DNA of 46,318 nt from Rhodospirillaceae bacterium (lineage in GTDB: Bacteria; Pseudomonadota; Alphaproteobacteria; TMED109). The notes beneath the pieces are model-generated. The model did no database searches and was not told the origin of the DNA. It saw nothing but the letters and a program-made list of their open reading frames with translations. The DNA lies in assembly GCA_902579545.1 (NCBI GenBank), contig CACHHO010000005.1:1-46318 (forward strand), read 5' to 3'. A program made the translations under genes and the position numbers. Shown here piece after piece: positions 32,083 through 39,654 of the stretch (position 1 is the stretch's first letter; every line of letters starts with the position of its first letter).

Positions 32083-32197
32083 CTTATAGAATGATTCATA
32101 TTAGCGTTTTAAGAGTCGTGGAATTCATGTAAATCAATTTTGGTTACTATTGTACCAAATAAGCTTTAACGACTCTGTATAATTGTGATATGGAATA
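32083..32197 (+). repeat. repeat family A
   Basis: CTTATAGAATGATTCATATT, stem AGAGTCGT (32112-32119) opposite ACGACTCT (32169-32176), TTGGT/ACCAA inner hairpin and GTGATATGGAAT end. Preceded by a family C piece (AATTTAAATAGTTATTCAAT). It occupies most of the 354-bp gap between divergent genes. Confidence 0.82.
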
Positions 32198-32315
32198 TGT
32201 TTTTTATATACACACTAAACTATTTTTTATTAAATTTAGTTTCCTATACTTATGCTAACATAAAAATCATATTCGACTTCTATGAATAGATAATTGATAG
32301 GACTAGTTAATTAAG

Positions 32316-32343
32316 TTGAGGAATCTTGATAATGAGTTATAGT
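32316..32343 (+). promoter_or_regulatory. sigma70-like promoter, leaderless type
   Basis: -35 TTGAGG (32316-32321), 16-bp spacer, -10 TATAGT (32338-32343), 5 nt to the GTG at 32349. Confidence 0.55.
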
Positions 32344-32348
32344 AAGTT

Positions 32349-32780
32349 GTGAAGATTTTTTACATCATAATAATTATTTTTTTTAATATAAGTAAAACAT
32401 ATTCTAAAAGTTACGAATTAGAATGGACAGGAGATATAGAATTTACAAAAAGTATAACATATCAAGATAAAAGTATTTTTAAAATTGTTCATCCCGCAGG
32501 TTATTGGAAAGATAGTGATGGTAACTTTGGAAATTTTAGCTGTATAGGATGGGTTAAAAATATAAAAGATAAAGAGAGTTTAGAAGTAAACTGTGAGGCA
32601 CTAGATAATGAAAACGATAGATTTTGGGTTATATTAAACAGAAATTCTGAAATAGGCGCAGGTGTAGGTGTTTCTACTTATATTGATGCAACCGGCAAAT
32701 ATAAAAAGTTAATTAATAAAAAGTGTAAATATGCAATAAACTACTTCCAGACTGGCTTTTTTTACAAACAAGTATGTTAA
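32349..32780 (+). CDS. exported small WxD-GYG family protein
   Basis: 143 aa; GTG start. Signal peptide 1-19 (cut near TYS). Motifs: AGYWKDSDGNFGNFSCIGW at about 50-68, VNCEALDNENDRFWV, SEIGAGVGVSTY, ATGKYKKLINKKCKYAINYF and a final QVC. Close to the members at 5057 and 6518. Leaderless-type promoter just before the GTG. Family A repeat and a possible D element lie upstream. Confidence 0.82.
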   Translation: MKIFYIIIIIFFNISKTYSKSYELEWTGDIEFTKSITYQDKSIFKIVHPAGYWKDSDGNFGNFSCIGWVKNIKDKESLEVNCEALDNENDRFWVILNRNSEIGAGVGVSTYIDATGKYKKLINKKCKYAINYFQTGFFYKQVC

Positions 32781-32798
32781 GTACGTTTATTGATAAAA

Positions 32799-33068
32799 CT
32801 AGCTAATCCAACATCCTATTATCTTTATACTAGTAACCCCTACTTCTCCTGTCTCACTATCGTATATTTCTTGTGGAACTTCAAATAGCTTCTCTATCTC
32901 ACTAATTTTATGTGTAACTTTCACGTATTCTATTGCATCTACTTCATTATAAACACTGCAGTTTCTCTCTCCGTTAAAGTATGACAAGCCATTATCTACC
33001 TTTATTGTATCTTCAATTTCTTTGTTAAAGCTATGAAAGAATAGTTTATACTTAATTACATACTGCAT
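32799..33068 (-). CDS. hypothetical protein
   Basis: 89 aa, no signal peptide, acidic, with VIKYKLFFHSFNKEIEDTIK and a final IKIIGCWIS. No family recognised. Coding likelihood is fair because both flanks are AT-rich noncoding; no ribosome binding site. Confidence 0.5.
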   Translation of the reverse strand: MQYVIKYKLFFHSFNKEIEDTIKVDNGLSYFNGERNCSVYNEVDAIEYVKVTHKISEIEKLFEVPQEIYDSETGEVGVTSIKIIGCWIS

Positions 33069-33186
33069 ATAATTTATACGAAATAAGACTAGAAAAGATT
33101 TAGTTAAATATTTGATAACAATACAAAGCAGACAAAGGCAAGCTACTGCTATGAAATACGCAAAAATGTGTTATTTATAATACATT

Positions 33187-33522
33187 ATGAATAAAGATTT
33201 AAATAAAAAATTTATAACATTTGATTTGTTAAGTTTTAAAAGTGAAATTGAACTAGAGGCCTTCTTAAAATTTGATGAAGAAGCTATTAAGCAATTTTTT
33301 AATAAACTTAAAACAGTTGGTTGTATAAATGTTAAAATATCTAGAATTTGGAACAAGGGTGAAACTTATAAAGCCATGGTTGTCTTTATTTGGAAAGATG
33401 GAAAGCAAATAAAAGAAAGGAATATAATATTTAATAAGTTTGTGCGAGAAAATAAATTTTGGCGACAAGTAGTAGTTAAAAGTGAAATGTTTGAAGCTTT
33501 TCTAGTTCAAGAATTCAATTAA
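33187..33522 (+). CDS. hypothetical cytoplasmic protein
   Basis: 111 aa, mixed alpha/beta: an N-terminal helical half and strands ISRIWNKGETYKAMVVFIW and ERNIIFNKFVRE. No family recognised. A perfect TATAAT ends 5 nt before the ATG. Two overlapping minus-strand frames are less likely. Confidence 0.55.
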   Translation: MNKDLNKKFITFDLLSFKSEIELEAFLKFDEEAIKQFFNKLKTVGCINVKISRIWNKGETYKAMVVFIWKDGKQIKERNIIFNKFVRENKFWRQVVVKSEMFEAFLVQEFN

Positions 33523-33540
33523 TAAAACATTATCCCTGCC

Positions 33541-33608
33541 TAAAATAAAATGAGCCTATCTGACTACCCCACAGTAAAATAAAATGAGCCTATCTGACTA
33601 CCCCACAG
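33541..33608. repeat. perfect 34-bp tandem duplication
   Basis: Two head-to-tail identical 34-bp units, TAAAATAAAATGAGCCTATC plus TGACTACCCCACAG, beginning at 33541 and 33575. Much richer in G+C in its 3' half than the surroundings. Could be binding sites or the edge of an insertion sequence; no transposase is nearby. Confidence 0.85.
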
Positions 33609-33644
33609 TATGTATTAAGTAGATTTGCTTAAAATATTTATTTT

Positions 33645-34178
33645 TCACTCTTTATATATAACTAATCTTACTTTATCCAGTAATTCTTGACCGCCATTAC
33701 CAGGAACATCCGGATATTCAGCAAAGTTTTTATCCTTAAAAAACTCTGGAGCGTCTATGGCCCATTGGATATTAGCTTTAAACCTTAATTCTTTTCTAAC
33801 ACCATCTTTTAAACAAGTAATTCCTTTGCCAACATACTTATCTCCTCCAGCAGTGAAACACCACTCAGGTTGAATGCTTGCTTCTCTTGTAGGATGAAGT
33901 TTAAATAATACACTTTTGCCTTTATCTTTACCTTCTAGTATATCTAATGATGCCCAATAATCTTTATCAACCCAATTATCTTCTTGCAATTCAGTATCAC
34001 CACCTTTTAGAAATATTACATAAATTGGATACATAGCAGCCTGAATTAACCTACCTCCCGCATCAGAGTTAATAATTACTTCTTTTGTTTCTTTTTGATT
34101 ATTTTTAGAACTATTTTCACAGCCATATATTAGCAGTCCAATAAGAATAGTTAATAATAAGTGATATTTATTAAACAT
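33645..34178 (-). CDS. lipoprotein with cupredoxin-gene leader and unrelated mature domain
   Basis: 177 aa. Residues 1-42 (lipobox LLIYGC, Cys20, Asn/Lys linker) are about 75% alike to the pseudoazurin-like lipoprotein at 25658, but from residue 43 the sequences are unrelated. The mature part (VDKDYWASLDILEGKDKGKS, PEWCFTAGGDKYVGKGITC) has two Cys and no family I know. Its upstream DNA is also conserved. Suggests a leader-swap event. Confidence 0.78.
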   Translation of the reverse strand: MFNKYHLLLTILIGLLIYGCENSSKNNQKETKEVIINSDAGGRLIQAAMYPIYVIFLKGGDTELQEDNWVDKDYWASLDILEGKDKGKSVLFKLHPTREASIQPEWCFTAGGDKYVGKGITCLKDGVRKELRFKANIQWAIDAPEFFKDKNFAEYPDVPGNGGQELLDKVRLVIYKE

Positions 34179-34267
34179 TTATTTCTCTCCCCAAAAATAG
34201 AATTTAATAAAATCTAAATTATAGTAGCATAATTAAGTAATAAATGAAACTTCTAATACTAAATATA

Positions 34268-34365
34268 GAATGTCTCATTATAGCGTTTTAATAGTATTGG
34301 ATAGATGTAAATCAATTTTAGGTACAAAGCATACCAAATAAGCTAAATAAACTGATTGATATGAT
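34268..34365 (+). repeat. repeat family A
   Basis: TCTCATTATAGCGTTTTAAT, AGATGTAAATCAATTTTAGG, inner GGTA-CAAAGCA-TACC hairpin and CCAAATAAGCTAAATAAACT. The outer stem is weakened. Upstream of the lipoprotein start, in the same place as 26250 relative to the cupredoxin gene. Confidence 0.72.
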
Positions 34366-34443
34366 TAGTTAATTTAGACAATAGTTTTTTTCAGTTTATG
34401 ATTTAACACCAAATTAATAATTATTAAATTTAATCTAGTAATC

Positions 34444-34472
34444 TTTACTTAAAAAAATAAATTAATTATAGT
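34444..34472 (+). promoter_or_regulatory. sigma70-like promoter, leaderless type
   Basis: -35 TTTACT (34444-34449), 17-bp spacer, -10 TATAGT (34467-34472), 6 nt to the ATG at 34479. Confidence 0.6.
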
Positions 34473-34478
34473 AGATAA

Positions 34479-34952
34479 ATGAAATATATAGTTTTTTTAC
34501 TGATACTGTTTTCGTTCAATTGTTTTTCAGAAAAAAATAACGAGTTCACAGTAGACATAACCTTTATTACTGATGCTGGCAACCAGGATATAATGAATTT
34601 TGGAGATAAACTTACTTATAGAAACACAAAAGCAACAGGTAGCTGGAAAGACAGTTTAGGAGATTATGGCATTATAAAGTGCCTTGGAAACTATTTATCA
34701 TCTGAAAAATTAGGAACAAATTTGAACTTGTATTGTCAAGGCTCTAATAAAGATGAGGATATATTTTGGCTAACTATGAAAAGAAATTCAAAAGATTATG
34801 ATGGTGGTATTGGTAAATCTGAATATATATATGGTGATGGAAAGTTTAAAAACTTAATAAATACAAAGTGCATATATGCAGTAGAAATATCAAATGAATT
34901 TTCTATACTTAAACAAAAATGTAAAATAAATAATAAAAAGAGGAAAAAATGA
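34479..34952 (+). CDS. exported small WxD-GYG family protein
   Basis: 157 aa; signal peptide 1-17 (cut near CFS). Motifs: GSWKDSLGDYGIIKCLGNY at about 55-73, LYCQGSNKDEDIFW, DYDGGIGKSEY, GDGKFKNLINTKCIYAV and KQKCKI. Its stop overlaps the start of the GYD-like gene (ATGA), the same arrangement as the crotonase at 5506. Probably first gene of a three-gene unit (34479-35553). Confidence 0.82.
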   Translation: MKYIVFLLILFSFNCFSEKNNEFTVDITFITDAGNQDIMNFGDKLTYRNTKATGSWKDSLGDYGIIKCLGNYLSSEKLGTNLNLYCQGSNKDEDIFWLTMKRNSKDYDGGIGKSEYIYGDGKFKNLINTKCIYAVEISNEFSILKQKCKINNKKRKK

Positions 34953-35305
34953 ATTTATATGTAGTTATGGGTAAATATTCTCAGGATTATGTTTCTGGAT
35001 TAATTTATAAACCGCAAGATAGGAAAAAAGCTTCTTTGGCTATGATGAAAAAAGCTGGAGTTGAATGGGCTGAAGGTAATAGTTATGTTCATATTAATCA
35101 TCCTAACTTTGACTTTATAGGTACAGTATATAGTAAGGATGAAAATGCTATGAAAGCTAGCACGGATATGATGAGAGCAACCGGCAACTTTCAGGATATA
35201 AATTTTTTTAAAGCGTGGCTACCAGAAGATTATATTGAAATATCTAAAAAAGCCTCTGAATTAGTCGGTTCTTTTTCTGCACCATCTGAGTATAAAGAGG
35301 AATAA
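34949..35305 (+). CDS. GYD-like ferredoxin-fold protein
   Basis: 118 aa. NLYVVMGKYSQDYVSGLI, HPNFDFIGTVYSKDENAMK and ATGNFQDINFFKAW resemble the GYD domain (small alpha/beta, stress-linked in some bacteria), although the match is moderate. Translation-coupled by 4 bp to the exported protein; its stop is 2 bp before the next ATG. Cytoplasmic. Confidence 0.6.
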   Translation: MNLYVVMGKYSQDYVSGLIYKPQDRKKASLAMMKKAGVEWAEGNSYVHINHPNFDFIGTVYSKDENAMKASTDMMRATGNFQDINFFKAWLPEDYIEISKKASELVGSFSAPSEYKEE

Positions 35306-35307
35306 AA

Positions 35308-35553
35308 ATGTATTGTAGGATCATAAATTTTACTTTGCTTGCTCCTTCTTTATGGGTCATGATAAATCAGTTTAAAAGTCAAAATAATAATCTAACTATA
35401 GTAAAGTTAGGTGATAATAAGGGTGTTATCATTGAAACTTTTGAAAATGCATCTAAAGCTGGAAAAAATACTACTGTATTAGTAGCTTTGCAATCTTTAA
35501 AATCACAAGCAATGGCAAAAGTCTTGGTTGAAGAAGGTTCAAAATTAGATTAG
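35308..35553 (+). CDS. small alpha/beta protein
   Basis: 81 aa: MYCRIINFTLLAPSLWVMIN, VKLGDNKGVIIETFENASKA, LQSLKSQAMAKVLVEEG. Strand-helix-strand pattern like dimeric alpha/beta-barrel (ABM-like) proteins, in a unit with the GYD-like gene 2 bp upstream. Confidence 0.6.
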   Translation: MYCRIINFTLLAPSLWVMINQFKSQNNNLTIVKLGDNKGVIIETFENASKAGKNTTVLVALQSLKSQAMAKVLVEEGSKLD

Positions 35554-35576
35554 ATGTAGCATAAGTAATAAAACTC

Positions 35577-36053
35577 CTAATCCTTTACTTTCATTAATTG
35601 TTTTTCTGATGCACCTGAAATATTACACTTTGTACTAGTAAAAGACGTGCTTTTAAAAAAGTTAATTCCATAAATACATTTAGTACCTATCAATTCATTA
35701 AGACTTTTATGAGTAGAACTTATTATTAATATACCGGTGCCTTGCTCAAACTCCTCACTAGTTCTTGAACCCTGAGCATATATTACAGTTTCATTCTGGT
35801 AGGTTATTTCAGCACTAACAAAATGCTGTTTAATTTTGCTATTTTTTAATTCAACGCTAGCTAAGGCATTAAAATTTCCATAGTTACCTAAACTATCAGT
35901 AAAAGAACCATCTAATTTTAAAATATTATAATAGTTTCCTTTTGAATAATCATGTTTTTCATTAATTATATTTTTGGCATGAAAGTCAATAAAGTAATCC
36001 TTACCAAGCAAATTAATTGAAAAAAACGTAAGAGCTAATATCAGTAATTTCAT
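35577..36053 (-). CDS. exported small WxD-GYG family protein, Cys-poor subtype
   Basis: 158 aa; signal peptide 1-16 (cut near LLG). Motifs: DGSFTDSLGNYGNFNALASV at about 48-67, YQNETVIYAQGSR, STHKSLNELIGTKCIYGINF and KCNISGASEKQL. TATATT ends 6 nt before the ATG with TTTGCT 17 bp upstream. Convergent with the gene cluster ending at 35553. Confidence 0.82.
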   Translation of the reverse strand: MKLLILALTFFSINLLGKDYFIDFHAKNIINEKHDYSKGNYYNILKLDGSFTDSLGNYGNFNALASVELKNSKIKQHFVSAEITYQNETVIYAQGSRTSEEFEQGTGILIISSTHKSLNELIGTKCIYGINFFKSTSFTSTKCNISGASEKQLMKVKD

Positions 36054-36059
36054 AATTTT

Positions 36060-36088
36060 AATATATATTACTAATTAAATGGAGCAAA
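36060..36088 (-). promoter_or_regulatory. sigma70-like promoter, leaderless type
   Basis: -35 TTTGCT (36083-36088), 17-bp spacer, -10 TATATT (36060-36065), 6 nt to the ATG at 36053. Confidence 0.5.
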
Positions 36089-36104
36089 CATTATTAACAT
36101 ATAA

Positions 36105-36133
36105 TTGATAGGATTAAGTTATTAAGTTATCAT
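36105..36133 (+). promoter_or_regulatory. sigma70-like promoter, leaderless type (element D)
   Basis: TTGATA, exactly 17 bp, TATCAT, then 6 nt to the ATG. The flanking ATAATTGATAGGATTA...TTAAGTTAT is repeated before 38110 and, decayed, near 32294. Confidence 0.65.
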
Positions 36134-36139
36134 AGAATA

Positions 36140-36448
36140 ATGTACATCAGAATTGCTACAGTAAAATTTCCTTCTAATGATAAAGCAGACGCTTTTATTG
36201 CTATGATGAAAACAGTCTGGTTTGATAAAATTGATAAAGAAACCTTAAATCAAGAACAAATTGTTGTTAAGACAGGAGAAGGAAAAATGGTAGCATGGGG
36301 AATTTATAAATCCAGAGAAGATTTTCTTAAAACATCTCAAATATTTAAGAAAATGTGGATGGACTTTATTAAATCATTTGATGGAATAGTAGAGTGGCAC
36401 GAGGGTGATGTAGTTGCACACTATAAAAGAAGTAAAAATGAAGATTAA
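36140..36448 (+). CDS. dimeric alpha/beta-barrel (ABM-like) protein
   Basis: 102 aa. MYIRIATVKFPSNDKADAFI, IVVKTGEGKMVAWGIYKSRE and GIVEWHEGDVVAHYKR. Paralogous to the next gene (4 bp gap) and to 39097. The group has the short strand-helix repeat of ABM-type small dimeric proteins, perhaps monooxygenase-like or sensor; exact function unknown. Leaderless-type promoter. Confidence 0.7.
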   Translation: MYIRIATVKFPSNDKADAFIAMMKTVWFDKIDKETLNQEQIVVKTGEGKMVAWGIYKSREDFLKTSQIFKKMWMDFIKSFDGIVEWHEGDVVAHYKRSKNED

Positions 36449-36451
36449 AAA

Positions 36452-36745
36452 ATGTTTATAAGAGTTTTTATAATAAAATTTCCTAATGAAAATAAAAAAG
36501 AATTAGCAGCTACTTTTATAGAGTCTTTAAAACCTAGATTTGAAAAAGAGTCTAAAATATTAGAATTTCAAACATTAGATATTGGTGAAGGAAAACTTTT
36601 AAATATCGCCCGCTATAAAAATAAAATAGAGTTTGAAGAGACTAATAAATGGTTTCATCCTAAATTTACTTCTATGATGAAAGAGTTAGATGGAATACTA
36701 GAAAATATTCCTGGAGAAACTATAATCGAATATAAAAGACCTTGA
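36452..36745 (+). CDS. dimeric alpha/beta-barrel (ABM-like) protein
   Basis: 97 aa, tandem paralogue of the preceding gene: MFIRVFIIKFPNENKKELAA, TLDIGEGKLLNIARYKNKIE, NIPGETIIEYKRP. A probable obligate pair, possibly a heterodimer. Even more like 39097 (DETNKW versus EETNKW). Confidence 0.7.
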   Translation: MFIRVFIIKFPNENKKELAATFIESLKPRFEKESKILEFQTLDIGEGKLLNIARYKNKIEFEETNKWFHPKFTSMMKELDGILENIPGETIIEYKRP

Positions 36746-36919
36746 CGTAATTACACACTAATAAAATTAAATAAATTTTTTGCTAAAGTATAGAGCTTTG
36801 CCACTTAAATGCATTACAAATATAAGAGTTCAAAAGATTTTAATGTTTCACTGGCACTTTATTATTGTCATTCTATTAAATATTCAGTAATTATTTAAAT
36901 ACTTATAGACTAAAAGATA

Positions 36920-36947
36920 TTTACTGTACTAGTTATTTAGTTAAAAT
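36920..36947 (+). promoter_or_regulatory. sigma70-like promoter, leaderless type
   Basis: -35 TTTACT (36920-36925), 16-bp spacer, -10 TAAAAT (36942-36947), 6 nt to the ATG at 36954. Confidence 0.5.
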
Positions 36948-36953
36948 AAATCT

Positions 36954-37829
36954 ATGAATTATCATTTTCCAAGAGAAAAACCTATTCCGGTTCCTAAGGT
37001 AGTTGTTACTCCTGAATATTTAGCTAAAGGAAACCTAAAGAAAAGTTATACTTATACTAAATCAGCCTTTAATGTGCCTTGGATGGGAGTAGTAGCTATG
37101 GCATTTGCAAAATATCCATATTTTTACAATGCATTATGGGAATATATGCATCCATTAACTAAAAGCATCGAATTTAATAAATTATGTAAGAAACTAGTAA
37201 TTATTTCAAAACAAAAAGCATTAGAATTAAAACCAAAAACTTTAATAAAAAATTTAAAAAAAATTGGATATGACAATTATGAAATTAAAAAAATTAACGA
37301 AGTGAATAAAATTTTTACTATTGGAAATATGCCTTACTTAATCATGGCAACTGTTGCAAGAATATTTTTAAATCAAGGAGAACTTATAAGCATTAGCCCT
37401 TACAAAAAAAATACCACTATTAGTAAAAAATCTAATAAAAATTATTTATTGCTTATTGAACAACATCACGCAGATAATAGTTTAAAAGAGTTATATAAAT
37501 CAATTAAAACTAATTTAGGTTTACCTTTTCTAAATACGGATTACAGAGCATTTGCGAGATGGCCTAGTTATTTTGTAATGGCATGGAAAAATTTTTTACC
37601 GGCTTTATTAAGTAACAAATATGAAGAAAAAATTTTAGAAGTACATAATTTTATAATCAAAGAAACTTTACTATTACCTAATCCTTATAAAATCAAATCT
37701 ACTCAAATTATAGATGCCGCAAAAAAAGATAAAAAATTTCATGAGATTAAAAAAGTTGTAAGTTTATTTCAATGGTTGCTCCCTGGTTTAATTACTAATG
37801 TTGCCTTTATGAGAGAACAAATTAAATAA
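36954..37829 (+). CDS. DehI-type 2-haloacid dehalogenase family protein
   Basis: 291 aa. The segment FLNTDYRAFARWPSYFVMAW (about 197-216) and LGLPFLN match the second repeat of DehI-family halocarboxylic acid dehalogenases, with the Asp in NTDYRA; the first half has PWMGVVAMAFAKYPYFYN and GNMPYLIMATVARIFL in the matching positions. DehI-type enzymes hydrolyse D- and L-2-haloacids with an activated water. Here homology is moderate and the substrate may be different. Solitary, leaderless-type promoter. Confidence 0.7.
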   Translation: MNYHFPREKPIPVPKVVVTPEYLAKGNLKKSYTYTKSAFNVPWMGVVAMAFAKYPYFYNALWEYMHPLTKSIEFNKLCKKLVIISKQKALELKPKTLIKNLKKIGYDNYEIKKINEVNKIFTIGNMPYLIMATVARIFLNQGELISISPYKKNTTISKKSNKNYLLLIEQHHADNSLKELYKSIKTNLGLPFLNTDYRAFARWPSYFVMAWKNFLPALLSNKYEEKILEVHNFIIKETLLLPNPYKIKSTQIIDAAKKDKKFHEIKKVVSLFQWLLPGLITNVAFMREQIK

Positions 37830-37907
37830 TTATAATCTATATAGTTTCATATAGTCTCATAACTATAACTAGCAAAATAAAGATTTGATTTAAAACAAAT
37901 AATTATT

Positions 37908-37970
37908 AATAAAAAGTATTTTATAACTTTCTTTTTTAAGAGTTTAATTTTTCAACTGATACTTTTTATT
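37908..37970. terminator. 12-bp inverted repeat downstream of the dehalogenase-like gene
   Basis: AATAAAAAGTAT (37908-37919) is perfectly complementary to ATACTTTTTATT (37959-37970), 39-nt loop containing several T tracts. Could stop transcription or be a small structured element. The rest of the 280-bp gap shows nothing else except promoter element D at its end. Confidence 0.4.
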
Positions 37971-38074
37971 TGAAAAACATTAAATAATAAAATTAATTTT
38001 AAAATATCATATTTATAACTAATAAATATCTATGAAAATTTTAAAAATAGTAGTCAGACTATTTGAATAGATAA

Positions 38075-38103
38075 TTGAAAGGATTATTTTATTAAGTTAT
38101 TAT
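38075..38103 (+). promoter_or_regulatory. sigma70-like promoter, leaderless type (element D)
   Basis: TTGAAA, exactly 17 bp, TATTAT, then 6 nt to the ATG at 38110; aligned with the 36105 promoter over about 35 bp. Confidence 0.65.
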
Positions 38104-38109
38104 TAACTA

Positions 38110-38460
38110 ATGAAAGTTATAATATCAATAATTATGATTTTTTTTTCCGTACATACTTTTTCAGAAGAAAGCAGTATTACTCTTAAATGCAACGAAATTA
38201 CAGGAACTAATAGAAGTGATATTTTTAAAATTAATAACCCTAATTTTAAATGGTATTACAAAGGAAAATGGTATGAGCTTACAAATTCAAAAAAAGGAGT
38301 AGCTAAGGATTGGGAAGTTAGTTTTTCAAAAGAAATTATCACATTATTTAATTACAAAACTAAATGGTTCAGGTTAATTAATTTAGATAAAATGACTGCT
38401 TTAATGAAGTTTCCAACAGGTGAAGAATATATATACCACTGTATTTTAATAGATATTTAA
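38110..38460 (+). CDS. small exported protein, unrelated to the main family
   Basis: 116 aa; signal peptide 1-18 (cut near FSE). Mature: TLKCNEITGTNRSDIFKINN, FKWYYKGKWYELTNSKKGVA, and EEYIYHCILIDI with two Cys likely to pair. No WxD-GYG block. Unknown family; promoter element D supports expression. Confidence 0.68.
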   Translation: MKVIISIIMIFFSVHTFSEESSITLKCNEITGTNRSDIFKINNPNFKWYYKGKWYELTNSKKGVAKDWEVSFSKEIITLFNYKTKWFRLINLDKMTALMKFPTGEEYIYHCILIDI

Positions 38461-38526
38461 AAATTACAAGTGCATTTAGTATAGCAAAGATAAATTCATA
38501 TAAGAATTAATATTATAAAAACATAT

Positions 38527-38963
38527 TTAAAACTTACATTTCTGAGTATACCAAACCATATTATCAATATATTGCACTCCATATGGACACTTTTTTCCTA
38601 TTAATTTTTGATATTTTCCAGACCTGCAATATAAGTACTTATACCTCCCCCGCTTTCATGAAGTTCAGAGTTTCTTGTTTTTAAAGTCCAAAACTTTTCA
38701 TTATTTTGGTTAGTATGCTCGCACCTTACTTCAACTTCAGATTGGTTTTTATTTTTTTTAATAACTCCTATACACTTTTCATTTCCATAATCACCATTAC
38801 TATCTTTCCAAAGGCCAGCGTTTTCTGAATGAATATATTCTTTTCCATCAGGATATCTAATTGTATTTATAACTGTATTATTAGCATTGGACTCAAATAT
38901 GTAACTTTTAGCATTTAAATTAAAAAAAATAGAAAGAATTAAAATATATAATAAGGTTTTCAT
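38527..38963 (-). pseudogene. exported small WxD-GYG family protein, frameshifted
   Basis: Signal peptide 1-18 (cut near NAK); AGLWKDSNGDYGNEKCIGVI at about 53-72 and VRCEHTNQNNEKFW are intact. After STYIAG the frame closes early at 38601, but one base added near 38616 restores GKYQKLIGKKCPYGVQYI and a proper QKCKF ending at 38527. Hence either a sequencing slip or a fresh mutation. TATAAT ends 7 nt before the ATG. Confidence 0.75.
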
Positions 38964-38970
38964 ATCATTA

Positions 38971-38998
38971 ATTATATCTACCTGTTTAGATTGAACAA
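38971..38998 (-). promoter_or_regulatory. sigma70-like promoter, leaderless type
   Basis: -35 TTGTTC (38993-38998), 16-bp spacer, -10 TATAAT (38971-38976), 7 nt to the ATG at 38963. Confidence 0.55.
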
Positions 38999-39096
38999 CT
39001 AAAACTTTAATGGTTTGGTATTATAATTTTATTAATAAATTATTTAAAATTAATTATTTTTTTTTTGATCAAATTACGATCTAAGTAGTTATAAAA

Positions 39097-39393
39097 CTAA
39101 TCTTTAAAATAACTTGATATTAAATCACCTGGTATAGACTCAACTACACCTTCTAATTCATTAACATTTTTTTTAAATATTGGCCCTGCCCACTTATTAG
39201 TTTCATCAAAATCTTCTTTCGTATTGAATCTTGCTATTGATACTAACTGCCCTTCTCCAGTTTTGATAAATTCAACTGATAAACACTTAGACTTTTTCCT
39301 ATACTCATCATACATTTGTGCTTTGATTAAACTTATAAATAAATTAGCTTTTATTTCACTTGGAAATTTGTATTTCATGACCCTAATATGCAT
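39097..39393 (-). CDS. dimeric alpha/beta-barrel (ABM-like) protein
   Basis: 98 aa: MHIRVMKYKFPSEIKANLFI, FIKTGEGQLVSIARFNTKED, VESIPGDLISSYFKD. Third paralogue of the 36140/36452 pair, here alone. Cytoplasmic; function unknown. The 260-bp gap on its upstream side holds a fragment of repeat A (TTGCTTATAGAATAATTTAT) and a possible CaiB remnant. Confidence 0.7.
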   Translation of the reverse strand: MHIRVMKYKFPSEIKANLFISLIKAQMYDEYRKKSKCLSVEFIKTGEGQLVSIARFNTKEDFDETNKWAGPIFKKNVNELEGVVESIPGDLISSYFKD

Positions 39394-39654
39394 ATATTTA
39401 AGTTTATATTTATAAACTATTTTGTAAACATTAGTCTTCTAATCTAAGTAAATTTCTCAATAAATATTTTAATATTGTAAGTTTCTTGCTTATAGAATAA
39501 TTTATTTAGTTTTTAAAAATAATGTGATTATATATTAATTTTTATGCTTATTCCATGAGGTTTTTAAATAAGTCGGTACGGTTGAATTAAAGCTTGGATT
39601 TTTTCACATACTGCTGCTGATATTATAAAAATTTTAGAAATAAAAATTAGGTAA

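Noticed and set aside
33171-33468. Minus-strand ORFs opposite 33187-33522
   Set aside because: Short, Leu/Phe/Ser-rich shadow frames without start signals; the plus-strand gene has a TATAAT 5 nt before its ATG.
8645-34365. Repeat A as classical integron attC sites
   Set aside because: The stem-loop and single-gene spacing look attC-like, but the RYYYAAC and GTTRRRY core boxes are absent, copies are not between every gene and no intI is present. Kept only as an analogy.
36097-36133. Promoter element D as a riboswitch
   Set aside because: With the start codon 6 nt after the -10 there is no leader RNA in which a riboswitch could fold.
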